Positions 7,957 to 18,088 of a DNA stretch of 31,526 nucleotides are shown here, piece after piece (position 1 is the first letter of the stretch; every line of letters starts with the position of its first letter). Source of the DNA: an uncultured Vampirovibrio sp. (GTDB lineage: Bacteria; Cyanobacteriota; Vampirovibrionia; Gastranaerophilales; Gastranaerophilaceae); NCBI GenBank assembly GCA_910583725.1, contig CAJTXZ010000001.1, forward strand, positions 145,599 to 177,124. The letters run 5' to 3'. Made by a program: the position numbers and the translations under genes. The notes under the pieces are model-generated. The model searched no databases. It was not told the DNA's origin and saw only the letters and a list, made by a program, of their open reading frames with translations.

Positions 7957-10527
7957 TTATGCGGCAGGGCCTGAGTTTTTGAATTCATACAGACGGCCTT
8001 TTGAAAGGCTTTCAAGGCAATCTTTTGAGAGCATTTCATTTTCCATAGGGCTTAAAGAAGGAATATTAAGGCTTGGCACAGCGAGTTTATTTTCGCCAAT
8101 TATATCAAGGATTCCCAGTTCTTTTTTTCTTAAATAGGCATAAATTTCACTTAAATAAGGATTGTAATAGTCATCATAGCTTGTACCTGTGTCTTTCAGA
8201 TTTTGTATACTTGCTTGAAAATCATTGAGCTGTTTTGCAACATCATTCTTGCCTTCTTTATTAAGACGCTTTGCCATATCAATAACCGTGGTTTTCTTTT
8301 GAGTAATATCATATGGAATATGTTCATACTCTGCAAAATCCTGCACCTCAAGGCCTCTAAACTGGCCTTCTCCAAGGGCACCGTTTTTATATTTGAAGTT
8401 ACATTGGCAAGCTGTGTATCCGGATGGTTTTGAAACTTTTTTGTTTACCTTGTCTATATATTCCTTTGAAAAGCCCAGTTCTTTTGCAAGCTCGCCATCG
8501 GGGGTAAGTTTTGTCTTTATTTGCAAGCTGACACCAGATTTTGCGTCATCTGACTGCAGCCAGGCTGATGAAAGTTCTTGTATCTGCCTTTCAGAAAAAT
8601 ATGGTATGCCATCTTTTCCTGCATAGTTTTCTATTTCGGTTATTGAAATTTCATTTTTTCTTATAGCGTCTGCAAGTTTGTCAACTAAATCATTAGTTTG
8701 AGCTTCTGCAAGAACAGTGTTTGCTTTGTTTAAAAGTGCTGCATCTGATGTGTTTAAATTATCCCAATTGCCTTCTGCCCAGATTGTTCTCAGCTTTTGA
8801 ATTTCAGCATCGGTTATATCAGCCTTTTTAAGTGCCGCAAGAGCTGTATCTCCATCCAATGATTTAAAAATTGCTCTTGTTCCTATACCGTCAGCTATCA
8901 AGCTATTAACATCTGCAAAAGAATTTACACTTTCGCCCGCTCTTATATGCTTATTGATTTTATCTCCTGATGAGCGGGGACCTTTTGCCCTGCTTGAATA
9001 TTGAACATTTGTGCCCTTTGTTACATTCTTAAACTGCTCAACAGCTGAATTTTTAAGGTATGAGTTTCTTTTTGAGATGACAGCAGCTAAATCGTAGGAT
9101 TGGAGCCATCCCAGCTTGCCTGAAAAGTCAGTATTGAGACCGCGCAAGAAGCTTTGGTTGTTTATATCATCAGTTATATTTTTTACAGTTAAATTATTTA
9201 TAGCACCATCATCAAGCGACAGGTAAAACTCTTTCAGTTTTGGATTATTTTGTGCTACAGCTTTTAAATCATCAGGCAGGCTTGAGAACAGGGTGTCAAT
9301 CCTGTTTGAATTTTGGATAGACCCGCTTAATGTATTAGCTCTTAAAAGCGTGCCTTGAGCCCTTTGATTTGTATCAATAGCCGAGGGGCTTATATCATCG
9401 CTATTTAGAACACGTGTATTACCCGCAATATCAATTTCTGAGGCCGTTTTATTAAATATTTTTTTATTAAGATTTGACGCTGCGCCGAAGACAACCCTTG
9501 TGGAGCCCCCTATTATAAGGCCACCTGCAGCACCAAGAGCAGCGCCGTTTATAATATCCTGAGGCATATCTTCAATTCTGCCGTCAGCGAGAGCCCTTGC
9601 AAATGCGTCTGTGGAGCCTGAAAGAGCACCGTCAACAGCCATATTAACGCCATATGATGCTGCCTTAGCCGCAAGGAGCGAGATTCCGCCTTTTGCACCC
9701 TCTTTTGCAGCATAGCTTACGCCCTGTTTTGCTAAAAGCCTTGTTAGAAAAGATTTTCCGGCTTGTTTAATTCCTGCTTCACCAGCCTCTTTAACTGCAG
9801 TTTTTGCACAGGTTTCAACTGCTTCCAGCCCTAAAACTTTAGCGACACCTGTACCCGCAGCACCTGCTATAGCATTTGAAAGAGGAGCCATAGCGCCGTT
9901 TATTGAGCCTGTTATAACATCATAACCAAGGTCTGATAATTCGTATTCTCTACCCGCAATAAGAGCATCTGAGGCCTTTATTGCAGTTTTTGTAACAGCA
10001 CCTGCGCCTGCTGCAACCAACAATGACGCACCGCCGGTAACTGGTGCCAGAGCTGCAGCTCCGACTGCCGTTACACCTGAAACAATGTCACCGAGCACAT
10101 CTACAGACATTTTCTGTCCTTCTTTATAAGCTTCAAGGCGCTCTTTTGCTTCATCATATTTATCGGGGTCAGATTCCGCTTCTTTGATTAGTTCTTCTAC
10201 ATTATCAGAGCCATTTTTTGCACCAAAAAGATTCTTGATACCATCCCAGGCTTTTCCTATAAGCCCCTGATTATCTTTTATTTCATTTAATTCTTCACTA
10301 AGGCTTTGAGTATCAGCTTCATTTAGAGGCTCATCAGAAATATCCAAGTCTTCTTCTTTGACATCATTAGAAGCATTGCCGGAAATTAAGGATTTTAGAG
10401 GCTGCTGTTGAATTTCTGCGGCAAATATACTCTCATCTGTGCCTGTTTTAGGTTCTTTATCTTTAAGGACATCTGCCAAGGGCAAAAATTCTCTTGTATT
10501 ATTCAATTGTATGCTGTTAATAGTCAA
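7957..10527 (-). CDS. 856-aa protein with Gly/Ala-rich hydrophobic region and a RelA/SpoT-like C-terminal region
   Basis: Not assigned to a known protein. Residues 1-140 are polar and acidic with no signal peptide. Residues 145-350 are strikingly rich in Gly and Ala with several hydrophobic stretches (about 145-180, 205-235, 280-300, 325-350), reminiscent of glycine-zipper or pore segments of secreted effectors. Residues about 512-740 resemble RelA/SpoT-type nucleotide pyrophosphokinases: KGPRSSGDKINKHI (515-528), DGIGTRAI (546-553, like DxxGxR), SGYTACQCNF (702-711, like the GYrsiH segment), EGQFRGLEVQDFAEYEH (720-736, like the E-Q-R signature followed by AExEH). A 150-residue insert splits this region. 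It may be a toxic alarmone synthetase delivered or expressed internally; the match is by eye and partial. Divergent from clpB. Confidence 0.72.
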   Translation of the reverse strand: MTINSIQLNNTREFLPLADVLKDKEPKTGTDESIFAAEIQQQPLKSLISGNASNDVKEEDLDISDEPLNEADTQSLSEELNEIKDNQGLIGKAWDGIKNLFGAKNGSDNVEELIKEAESDPDKYDEAKERLEAYKEGQKMSVDVLGDIVSGVTAVGAAALAPVTGGASLLVAAGAGAVTKTAIKASDALIAGREYELSDLGYDVITGSINGAMAPLSNAIAGAAGTGVAKVLGLEAVETCAKTAVKEAGEAGIKQAGKSFLTRLLAKQGVSYAAKEGAKGGISLLAAKAASYGVNMAVDGALSGSTDAFARALADGRIEDMPQDIINGAALGAAGGLIIGGSTRVVFGAASNLNKKIFNKTASEIDIAGNTRVLNSDDISPSAIDTNQRAQGTLLRANTLSGSIQNSNRIDTLFSSLPDDLKAVAQNNPKLKEFYLSLDDGAINNLTVKNITDDINNQSFLRGLNTDFSGKLGWLQSYDLAAVISKRNSYLKNSAVEQFKNVTKGTNVQYSSRAKGPRSSGDKINKHIRAGESVNSFADVNSLIADGIGTRAIFKSLDGDTALAALKKADITDAEIQKLRTIWAEGNWDNLNTSDAALLNKANTVLAEAQTNDLVDKLADAIRKNEISITEIENYAGKDGIPYFSERQIQELSSAWLQSDDAKSGVSLQIKTKLTPDGELAKELGFSKEYIDKVNKKVSKPSGYTACQCNFKYKNGALGEGQFRGLEVQDFAEYEHIPYDITQKKTTVIDMAKRLNKEGKNDVAKQLNDFQASIQNLKDTGTSYDDYYNPYLSEIYAYLRKKELGILDIIGENKLAVPSLNIPSLSPMENEMLSKDCLESLSKGRLYEFKNSGPAA

Positions 10528-10695
10528 AATCTTATCTCTTTATATAGAAAATAGGTTACATGTATATAAAGTATATATCGAATAAAAAATTGCCTTTTTG
10601 ATTAAAAAAATTAAATAAATGTTAATTTTTGTAATATTTCTAAAAAAGGTGTTTATCATTAAGATATATAAAGTAACTATTTTGAGGTGACAATT

Positions 10696-13320
10696 ATGTT
10701 TGATTTTGAAAAATTAACTAAATCTGCACAGAATGTAATTATTGAGGCGCAAACACTTGTAAAGACTAATAAAAACACATTTTTAGAGCCTGTTCATATT
10801 GTTTATGCGATGGCAAACCTTTCAAGAAACGGAGAGGAAAATTCAGGCATTTATGAATTATTTTCAAGTCTTAAGATTACAGGAAATATTTTTAAGGATG
10901 ACTTGCAGGGCGCAATAAATGAATTACCGAAGGTTTCAAATGAATCAGGACAGTTGTATTTTTCTGCCGACAGCTTAAAAATTATGGAGGACGCTAAAAA
11001 AATAGCAGACACAATGAAGGACAAGTTTGTTTCGCCTGAGCACATTCTGCTTGCGATAGTAAAGGATGCTGTTGCAAATAAAAATCAGGCTGCGTTAAAT
11101 AAAATCTTCACCAAATTCTCGTTGAATGAAGTTTCTATACTAAATGCCATTAAAAAAATCAGGGGAAATAAGCAGATAGATTCAAATACGGCAGATGAAG
11201 AGTATAAGATGATGGAAAAGTTCTCTATTGACCTCACACAAAGGGCAAAGGAAGGAAAGCTTGACCCTGTAATAGGCAGAGACGAAGAGGTTAGGAGAAT
11301 TATACAGGTTTTGAACAGGCGTACAAAGAATAATCCTGTTCTTATAGGTGAAGCAGGGGTTGGAAAGACTGCCATTGTTGAAGGACTGGCACAGAGAATA
11401 ATAAGGGGGGATGTACCTGAAAGCTTAAAGAATACAAGGCTTATTTCGCTTGATATGGGCGCACTTGTTGCGGGTGCAAAATACAGGGGCGAGTTTGAAG
11501 ACAGGCTAAAGAAGGTGATAAATGAGGTTGTAGAATCACAGGGAAGCGTTGTATTATTTATTGATGAACTGCATACGGTTGTAGGGCTTGGCGCAGCAGA
11601 AGGCTCAACTGATGCCGGAAACCTCTTAAAACCTATACTTGCAAGGGGCGAGATGAGGATGGTGGGTGCTACTACGGTTAATGAGTATAGAAAATATATT
11701 GAAAAAGACCCCGCTCTTGAAAGACGTTTCCAGCCGGTTCTTGTGGATGAACCTTCTGTTGAGGACACTATTTCAATCCTTAGGGGCTTAAAAGAAAAAT
11801 ATGAGGTGCACCATGGCGTTAGAATCAAGGATTCTGCGCTTGTTGCGGCTGCCACACTTTCAAACCGCTATATTCAGGACAGATTTTTGCCTGATAAGGC
11901 AATAGATTTAATGGACGAGGCTGCTTCAAGGGTAAGGATTGAGATTGATTCTATGCCTGAGGAATTAGATAAGCTTGAAAGGCAGAAATTACAGCTTCAA
12001 ATAGAATTAGAATCCCTTAAGGATGATAATGATGAAGATAAGATAAGCAGGGTAAAAACAGCACTGGATGAAGTTTCAAACAAGGCAGAGGTTTTAAAAA
12101 CCCAGTGGGAGGCTGAAAAAAGCTCTATAAAGGGCGAAGTTGAGATTAAGTCAGAGATTGAAAAGACAAAGATAGAGATAGAAGCCGCCGAGCGTGAAGC
12201 TAATCTTGAACTTGCTGCAAAATTAAAATACGGAAGACTTCCAGAATTAGAAAAGCAGCTTGAAAACTGTAAAAACGCCACCGCAAAAGAAAAGCAGGAC
12301 GCGCTTTTAAAGGAAGAAATAACGGATGAAGATATAGCAGAGATTGTATCAAAGTGGACAGGCGTGCCTGTTTCAAAACTGGTTGAATCAGAATCTGAAA
12401 AATTAATTGAGATGGAGAATATTCTTCATAAAAGGGTGATAGGCCAAAATGAAGCCGTGGGAGTAGTTTCAGACAGTATCCGCCGTGCAAGGAGCGGTCT
12501 GAAAGACCCAAAAAGACCGATTGGCGTGTTTTTATTCCTTGGGCCAACGGGTGTAGGCAAAACAGAATTGGCTAAAACCTTGTCAGAATTTATGTTTCAG
12601 GATGAAGATGCACTTATTCGTATTGATATGTCAGAATATATGGAAAAGCATTCTGTTGCAAGGCTTATAGGTGCACCTCCCGGATATGTAGGGTATGATG
12701 AGGGCGGCCAATTAACCGAAAAAGTCAGAAGGAAGCCATACAGCGTTGTTTTGTTTGATGAAATAGAAAAAGCACACCCGGATGTGTTTAACATAATGCT
12801 GCAGATTTTTGATGACGGCAGATTGACCGATTCTAAGGGTAGAACGGTCGATTTTAAGAATACTATAATAATTCTAACCTCAAACATAGGCTCTGATATT
12901 ATTCTGGACAATGCTGTAAAGGGAATGATTTCAGGTTCCGATAAGGAAAAAACTAAAGAAGAGGTTATGGAAAAACTTAGGGCGCACTTTAGACCTGAAT
13001 TTTTAAACAGAATTGATGAAACGGTATTTTTTGATGCTCTTCGGCTTGAGGATTTAAGTAGAATTGTGGATATTCAGGTTCAATATTTAAGAAAACTCCT
13101 TGAAGAGAGAAAGATTGAATTTGAAATAACCGAGGATGCCAAAGAAAAGCTGGCGCTTGACGGGTATAATCCTATTTACGGCGCAAGACCTCTTAAAAGA
13201 GCCATAAGGGCGCAAATTGAAAATCCTCTTTCAAAGGAGCTTTTACTTGGGCATTTTAATGACGGGGATAAGATTTTAATCACGGTTCAGGATGATAAAA
13301 TTGTTTTTGAAAAGAAATAA
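10696..13320 (+). CDS. clpB: ClpB disaggregase (Hsp100)
   Basis: Hexameric AAA+ machine that pulls proteins out of aggregates with DnaK. 874 residues from the ATG at 10696, chosen because GAGGTG sits just upstream; the in-frame GTG at 10687 is part of that site. Seen: an N-terminal Clp_N double repeat (1-150), NBD1 with Walker A GEAGVGKT (218-225) and Walker B VVLFIDE (285-291), the middle coiled-coil domain (about 410-525, Leu/Glu/Lys-rich) that distinguishes ClpB from ClpA and ClpC, NBD2 with Walker A GPTGVGKT (616-623) and VVLFDEIEKAHPDVFN, and a C-terminal ring-assembly domain. No CIRCE inverted repeat is visible in the 160-base AT-rich upstream region, so HrcA control is not supported. 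Confidence 0.96.
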   Translation: MFDFEKLTKSAQNVIIEAQTLVKTNKNTFLEPVHIVYAMANLSRNGEENSGIYELFSSLKITGNIFKDDLQGAINELPKVSNESGQLYFSADSLKIMEDAKKIADTMKDKFVSPEHILLAIVKDAVANKNQAALNKIFTKFSLNEVSILNAIKKIRGNKQIDSNTADEEYKMMEKFSIDLTQRAKEGKLDPVIGRDEEVRRIIQVLNRRTKNNPVLIGEAGVGKTAIVEGLAQRIIRGDVPESLKNTRLISLDMGALVAGAKYRGEFEDRLKKVINEVVESQGSVVLFIDELHTVVGLGAAEGSTDAGNLLKPILARGEMRMVGATTVNEYRKYIEKDPALERRFQPVLVDEPSVEDTISILRGLKEKYEVHHGVRIKDSALVAAATLSNRYIQDRFLPDKAIDLMDEAASRVRIEIDSMPEELDKLERQKLQLQIELESLKDDNDEDKISRVKTALDEVSNKAEVLKTQWEAEKSSIKGEVEIKSEIEKTKIEIEAAEREANLELAAKLKYGRLPELEKQLENCKNATAKEKQDALLKEEITDEDIAEIVSKWTGVPVSKLVESESEKLIEMENILHKRVIGQNEAVGVVSDSIRRARSGLKDPKRPIGVFLFLGPTGVGKTELAKTLSEFMFQDEDALIRIDMSEYMEKHSVARLIGAPPGYVGYDEGGQLTEKVRRKPYSVVLFDEIEKAHPDVFNIMLQIFDDGRLTDSKGRTVDFKNTIIILTSNIGSDIILDNAVKGMISGSDKEKTKEEVMEKLRAHFRPEFLNRIDETVFFDALRLEDLSRIVDIQVQYLRKLLEERKIEFEITEDAKEKLALDGYNPIYGARPLKRAIRAQIENPLSKELLLGHFNDGDKILITVQDDKIVFEKK

Positions 13321-13348
13321 TTTTCGAATCTACTATACTAAAATTAAT

Positions 13349-13385
13349 ATTTAGAGGCTTGCTTTTATATATCGGGCCTCTAAAT
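13349..13385 (+). terminator. inverted repeat after clpB
   Basis: ATTTAGAGGC (13349-13358) pairs perfectly with GCCTCTAAAT (13376-13385). Position 29 bases past the clpB stop suits a terminator, but the tail (TTATTAAG) is a poor T run. Confidence 0.5.
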
Positions 13386-13957
13386 TTATTAAGAAATATT
13401 ACAAAAATTTTTAGACCGCCATTAACATCAAACAGGTCTTTTGGCCGCCCGGATTTAAAATTAATTCGTTGGCTCAACATATTTGATAGTGTACAATTGC
13501 AGTCTTTTTACACACTTGAGACGTGTATTTTGAAGAAAAGCGATTCATATAAAATTGTGCACAAATTTTTTATTTTGAGCGCGTTTATCAAAAAAAATAA
13601 AACGTATGGTATGATTAAAATGACAGAAATCCTCAGAGTGTCAGGTTTTACGAAGCCTGACAGAGAAGGTGTTCAAATCGTCAAAAGATACCACATTTGT
13701 GGTTAAACCGCTGAATTAATCAAGGCTATAGAGTTTTTGCCATACATAAATTTAGCTGCCGCATTTTACAGTAAATATGAAATGCCACATAAAAATCTTT
13801 TTAATTTAGAAGACTGCAGTGCACACAGTGTTGATGCTTTGGGGTATTTTGTTCTTTGACATTATTTAGCTGCAGATGTCGCATTTTTATGACGCCGGGT
13901 TTACTCTGATGGCAGGCTTGGCCCTTGCTACTTTTTAAAGTTATGTATGCGTTTGGG
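13386..13957. other. intergenic segment between clpB and the cassette array
   Basis: No gene supported. It holds a palindrome TTGTGCACAA (13555-13564) and a hairpin TGTCAGG (13639-13645) / CCTGACA (13656-13662). An open frame of 115 codons crosses it but has no ribosome site and no recognisable product. From about 13740 the composition shifts toward the more GC-rich array, with two fragments (near 13750 and 13865) that look like decayed cassette heads. Confidence 0.5.
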
Positions 13958-14171
13958 TTAGCAAGCACAAGTGCGGCTCTGTGTGGTGCGCTCCCTCTGG
14001 CGGCTGTGCGGGCGCCGAGAGCGGCAACTGCTGGCCGTATCATATGTGGTCAGGGTCGTTCTTTGGCGGCACCAGCTATTGGGCACCGGGTCTGAATGGC
14101 GGAAGTTGGGACTCTACCTTTGCGTGCGGCACGGGCCGGTGTGTTTATCAGTATGCCTTTTCGGTGCGCTG
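13958..14171 (+). pseudogene. silent cassette 1
   Basis: Module reads GSVWCAPSGGCAGAESGNCWPYHMWSG..., ending YAFSVRC. The 5' edge is shortened (TTAGCAAGCACAAGTGC instead of the QLCD edge). Its 3' edge continues into TGTTTGTCTTTTATGGCTTA, shared with cassettes 8 and 11. Variable part shares WAPG.NGG with cassette 15, suggesting recent exchange or common origin. Confidence 0.85.
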
Positions 14172-14395
14172 TTTGTCTTTTATGGCTTACTGCCCATTTG
14201 GCGGTAGTTTTAAGGCTCACTGCTGTCTCGGTTTTTAGTTTACACCTGCGTACCGGTATATTGTTTTGGGCAGAGAGGCACGCGCGCAGGCTGGGTAGCG
14301 TTTGTTTTTCTGCAGGTTAATCGTACGGTAGCAGCTTTTTACTTTAAGGCAAGTTTTACTACAGTATGGGTGCTTCTGGTACGCTATTGACTTTT

Positions 14396-14790
14396 ACAGT
14401 TGCACAGTAACGTGTTGCAAGGGTCTGCTAGCAGAGAAACTTCAAGAGTTTTAGGCGGTTTTCCTGCTTTGTCTGTTGGCACATTTTATGTTTACGCTAT
14501 ACTTGTGGTTAGCTCTAGAGCAGAGTGCGTGCGAGATTTTTTCGCTTTACTACTCAGCAGAGCGATTGCTTTCCATGTACAGCCCGGTGTAGGGTTACTC
14601 CCGCAGCAGGTCATAAGAGGTTGCCCGCCAAGCTTGGCCCATACAGTTGCAGATGCCAGCAGGGAAGTGGCTTTGTGTTGGTTACGCCTGGGTGCAGGGC
14701 CAGGTTTTATGACGGCAGTCGAGTGACGGCGGGTTCTACCGTCTGCATTGAGACAGGCTGCTTGCCTGTGCAGCGCAGCAGATACTGTAT
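14396..14790 (+). pseudogene. decayed cassette remnants
   Basis: Two fragments resemble the cassette head: near 14395 (TTTTACAGTTGCACAGT) and near 14640 (CATACAGTTGCAGATGCC, followed by AAGTGGCTTTGTGTTGG in place of the GSVQC block). Neither reaches an FSVRC edge, and frames are broken. They look like older units eroded beyond use. Confidence 0.4.
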
Positions 14791-14795
14791 AGCAC

Positions 14796-15025
14796 TTACA
14801 GCTGTGCGACCTGGGCGCCGCAGGCTCTGTGCAGTGCAGCTTTCGGGGTGGCGGCTGTGCGGGCTCTGATGGAGACTACTGCCACCCGCAAGCGTATTGG
14901 TCCGCCGTTTTTCTTAGCTACAGCTATTATCGCGGGTTTCACTTCTCAGGAGGCAGTTTTACCACCTCCGGGGCTTGTGATGGTTCAGGTGCCTGCACAT
15001 CTTCCTATGCCTTTTCGGTGCGCTG
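14796..15025 (+). pseudogene. silent cassette 2
   Basis: Both edges intact. QLCDLGAAGSVQC, then GGGCAGSDGDYCHPQAYWS, a Tyr/Ser-rich hypervariable stretch, GGSF, an acidic Cys pair, and SYAFSVRC. Open throughout but with no start codon before the edge. Confidence 0.9.
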
Positions 15026-15373
15026 CGCTCTTAGCTGGATACTGCTTAGTTTCTTTGCCTTTGGGTTTTTTATTTATGCAGTTTAAGCATTTAGGTGTTA
15101 TTATTGCGTGGGTCCTTTCACTTTGTGTGGTTTAGAAGTATCCTCTTACCTATATACTTCGAGCCGCTAAGCGCGACACATCTAAGTTTTGAAAGCTGGC
15201 TTAAGGTCTTGTACCCTGCACTTTCACCCGTCAGATATCTATTTTGTGCAGTTTTTTACTCGAGTGACAGTTTTTTCAGCGCTATAAGACGGCTAACCTT
15301 TATTGCCCTGTAGGACTACATTAGAGGCTTAACCAGGTGTTAAGTTTTGCGGCAGAGCAGGCTAGTATGGCAT

Positions 15374-15580
15374 TTACAGCTGTGCGACGGCGTTGTTGGC
15401 TTTGGCTCTGTGCAGTGCTGGCGTTCTTCAAGCTGTGCGGGCGCGGAAGGGTCTACATGTTGGCCACAGTATCCCTGGACAGGCGTCAATCATTCTCCAG
15501 GAGCGTATTTTGCTGCTTACTTTGAGGGCGGGCATCTTACAGTCGGGGCTTGGACAGGCAAGGACGCCTTTTCGGTGCGC
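15374..15580 (+). pseudogene. silent cassette 3
   Basis: Both edges intact. QLCDGVVGFGSVQCWRSSSCAG, with WPQYPWTG in place of the usual WPYHIWSG, EGGHL, ending AFSVRS: the last conserved Cys is replaced because identity ends right after the GTGCGC edge. Confidence 0.9.
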
Positions 15581-15714
15581 TCCCTATGTCTTGTACCTTG
15601 CCCCCGTGGTTTTACCCTCTTCCCGCTTCCGGTTTCATATAGTTTTGACACACATTAGGCTATCTTTACTTCCTTAGTTTAGCTTCTTCTCTTCGAAGTA
15701 TCTTGTGAGCGTAT

Positions 15715-15920
15715 TTACAGCTGTGCGACGTCTATGCGGCAGGCTCAGTGCGGTGCGATGCTTATTGGGGCGGCTGTGCGAGCTCATACGATGATGTTTG
15801 CCGAGCCTATGACCTATGGTCAGCCAAGGACAGTACAGGCTCCCAGTATGTATTTTGGTTTGCAGGAGGTGTTTTAGCCTCTGCTACGACAGAGCCCACA
15901 TATGCCCGTTCGGTGCGCTG
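15715..15920 (+). pseudogene. silent cassette 4
   Basis: 5' edge intact (QLCDVYAAGSVRC). Middle DAYWGGCASSYDDVCRAYDLWSA. The 3' edge is the only one of the set that deviates inside the core: GCCCGTTCGGTGCGC, giving ARSVRC instead of AFSVRC. Confidence 0.9.
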
Positions 15921-16166
15921 CGGTTATGGCTTTAGACTTATCCCACCTTATTACTTAGTAAAGTATACGCTTTAGCAAGGAGCAAGCGGCTTTATTGCAC
16001 ACCTTCCCTGCAGACACAGATTAAAGGTGTCGTCAGAGCAGCTTATTCCCTTTGCCTCAGGCAATTTCAGCATATTCAAGCGTATTTCACAGGTCATCTT
16101 GCGTTTCAGGACACTTGTCGCTAAGTTATCCCTGATGTTTTATTTTAAGCCTCTATCTTGAAAGAA

Positions 16167-16335
16167 TTATGCTTCCGACGGTTTCGGCTGTGCAGGCTCT
16201 GTTACCAGTCAATGCGACCCGTATGCACTATGGGGTTTTACCTCTATTGACGACACACGCTTTCACTCATGGCTAACAGGAAGTGTAATATACAGCGGCT
16301 GGACAGCTGTTACCCGTGCTTTTTCGGTGCGCTGC
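16167..16335 (+). pseudogene. silent cassette 5, internally deleted
   Basis: A decayed head (TTATGCTTCCGACGG) joins directly to FGCAGSVTSQCDPYALWG, so the GSVQC block is missing. The distal part is intact and ends RAFSVRC. An in-frame stop lies shortly upstream. Confidence 0.8.
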
Positions 16336-16687
16336 GGTTTTGCAGGGCTACCCTTACTTATACTCTGCAGTTACTGTACGCAAAACAGTATTTGCAAGCC
16401 TTGACACACTATATTTCACTATGACTCTTTACACTTGTATCGTTTTATTCCAGTATATCGCGTTTAGGCAAGGTATACTGACATTTTAGGTATGCTGTGC
16501 CAGCAGCAGAAGTTTTTGTACTACTATAAATGCTCCGTTAAGCGGTGCCGCCGGGTATTGTTTTGGTACACAGAGCCGTTAGCGGATTTACAGAGCATAG
16601 TATATAGAGCCGTGCGCATTCATTACAAATACTGGCAAAAGTACTAAAAGCTCGCCTGAGTATAGAAGTATCAAGAGGTTTACTGAC

Positions 16688-16898
16688 GCAAGCTGCATAT
16701 TGGGTTAGCAGCCTCTGTGCTGTGCCAGGCTAACTATAGCGGCATATGCGCGGGTGCTATCTCCGGTTCTTGCAGTCCGCATGTTGTATGGGGCACTTTG
16801 GTTTTGGGCAGCGATACTTCTAGCGGTCACTTTGGCGGCGGAGCACTAGGCGTAGCTCTTGGTTATTACGGTAGAGAGTGGGCCTTTTCGGTGCGCTG
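16688..16898 (+). pseudogene. silent cassette 6
   Basis: Head degenerate (GCAAGCTGCATATTGG). ASVLCQANYSGICAG, CSPHVVWG, GGGAL, ending WAFSVRC. The frame stays open well beyond the 3' edge, but that extension is not shared by other cassettes. Confidence 0.85.
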
Positions 16899-17081
16899 CA
16901 GGTTTCTTGGTGTTTTTCGTTTACTATTAGTTACCATAGGTTTTCTTAGGTTAAATATTGGCGTATCGTCAGTTTTGCGCGTTATACGGGTTTTATATGC
17001 CATGTCAAAGCTTATAGGGTGTATTTTAGCTATATACTTTAGTTTCTACGCACCGCAGTTTTAGCAGCAGAGCAGCCATAA

Positions 17082-17266
17082 AGCGTACATTATACGGTTA
17101 GCGGCTGTGCGGGCGCGGCACCAGGTACCTCATGGCCTGATAACTGCTACCCGTATCATATATGGTCACATACTCCGTCAGAAGGACATTTTTGGTCCGT
17201 ATATTTGTATGGTGCGCAGATTTTAGAATATGCATATCCGGTCAGCATAGCCTTTTCGGTGCGCTG
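17082..17266 (+). pseudogene. silent cassette 7, 5' truncated
   Basis: Only a remnant of the GSVQC block (SVHYTVSGCAG) after an in-frame stop. Then NCYPYHIWSH, a Tyr-rich variable part, ending IAFSVRC. Confidence 0.8.
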
Positions 17267-17377
17267 TTTGTCTTCAAGGCTTAAGTATTTTGATGAACAT
17301 CTTGGGTTCTGGTTTATTATTTTACTGTAGGCGGTTTTAGCCTGGCACTATTCCATTACAGCACTAAGGATATAGCC

Positions 17378-17586
17378 TTACAGCTGTGCGACGCCGGTAC
17401 TGCAGGCTCTGTGCGGTGCTATAGGACTCCCGGAAGCTGTGTAGGCTCTGCGGGTGATAAGGGCTGGCCTAATGAATTATGGTCAGGTTATAGCCCCAAA
17501 GAAGGCTATTTCTTAGACTATTATTTAGAAGGCGGGCTTTTTAAAGAGGAGACTATTACTGGCACATATGCCTTTTCGGTGCGCTG
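17378..17586 (+). pseudogene. silent cassette 8
   Basis: Both edges intact. QLCDAGTAGSVRC, SCVGSAGDKGWPNELWSG, LEGGLF, ending YAFSVRC. The downstream TTTGTCTTTTATGGCTTA is shared with cassettes 1 and 11. Confidence 0.9.
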
Positions 17587-17849
17587 TTTGTCTTTTATGG
17601 CTTATTGCTTATTAAGTCATTGTACTTAAATTTAATCACCTTAACGTTTTTCAGATTACTCCGCATAACGGCATTTAATTATCTTAATAGGCACCTGAGC
17701 TAATATTTACTGCCCTGCCAGACCTTGCTGGAGTTGCAGGCCAGCAGACGCAAGTCAAAGGTTTTCATACAGCTTTTAGCAATGTCTGTTATATGCAGAT
17801 AATTACCAAGTTTTAGGCAATACAGACATCTTTGCCGCTATACTGCCTG

Positions 17850-18054
17850 CAGGCGCTGACAAGAGATTAAAAGGCTCTGTGCAGTGTGGCCCGCACTGGG
17901 GCGGCTGTTCAGGCTCCGAGGGGGATGGGTGTTTTATTGACAGTATCTGGTCCTCAGCCTATGTAGATGGTTTGGTTTGCCGCACAGGATATCTTTCAGG
18001 CAGCCGGTTTGGCGCAGATACCCACCCCTGCAAAATGGCCTTTTCGGTGCGCTG
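17850..18054 (+). pseudogene. silent cassette 9
   Basis: Head altered (ADKRLKGSVQC in place of QLCD..GSVQC). GPHWGGCSGSEGDGCF, SIWSS, ending MAFSVRC. It is in frame with cassette 10, only 34 bases downstream, so the two modules form one continuous open frame. Confidence 0.85.
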
Positions 18055-18088
18055 TATGGATTTTTTACTTATACGCCAGATGAATGGT

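Noticed and set aside
10528..10695. CIRCE (HrcA) operator before clpB
   Set aside because: No TTAGCACTC-N9-GAGTGCTAA-like repeat in this AT-rich stretch.
11085..11855. 256-codon minus-strand frame
   Set aside because: Shadow of clpB; Ser/Thr-rich antisense translation with no features.
13359..13706. 115-codon open frame after clpB
   Set aside because: Starts inside the clpB terminator stem, no ribosome site, no recognisable sequence, overlaps hairpins.
14400..14726. A 108-codon open frame in the array
   Set aside because: Its reading frame does not follow the module except over a decayed fragment; no ribosome site.
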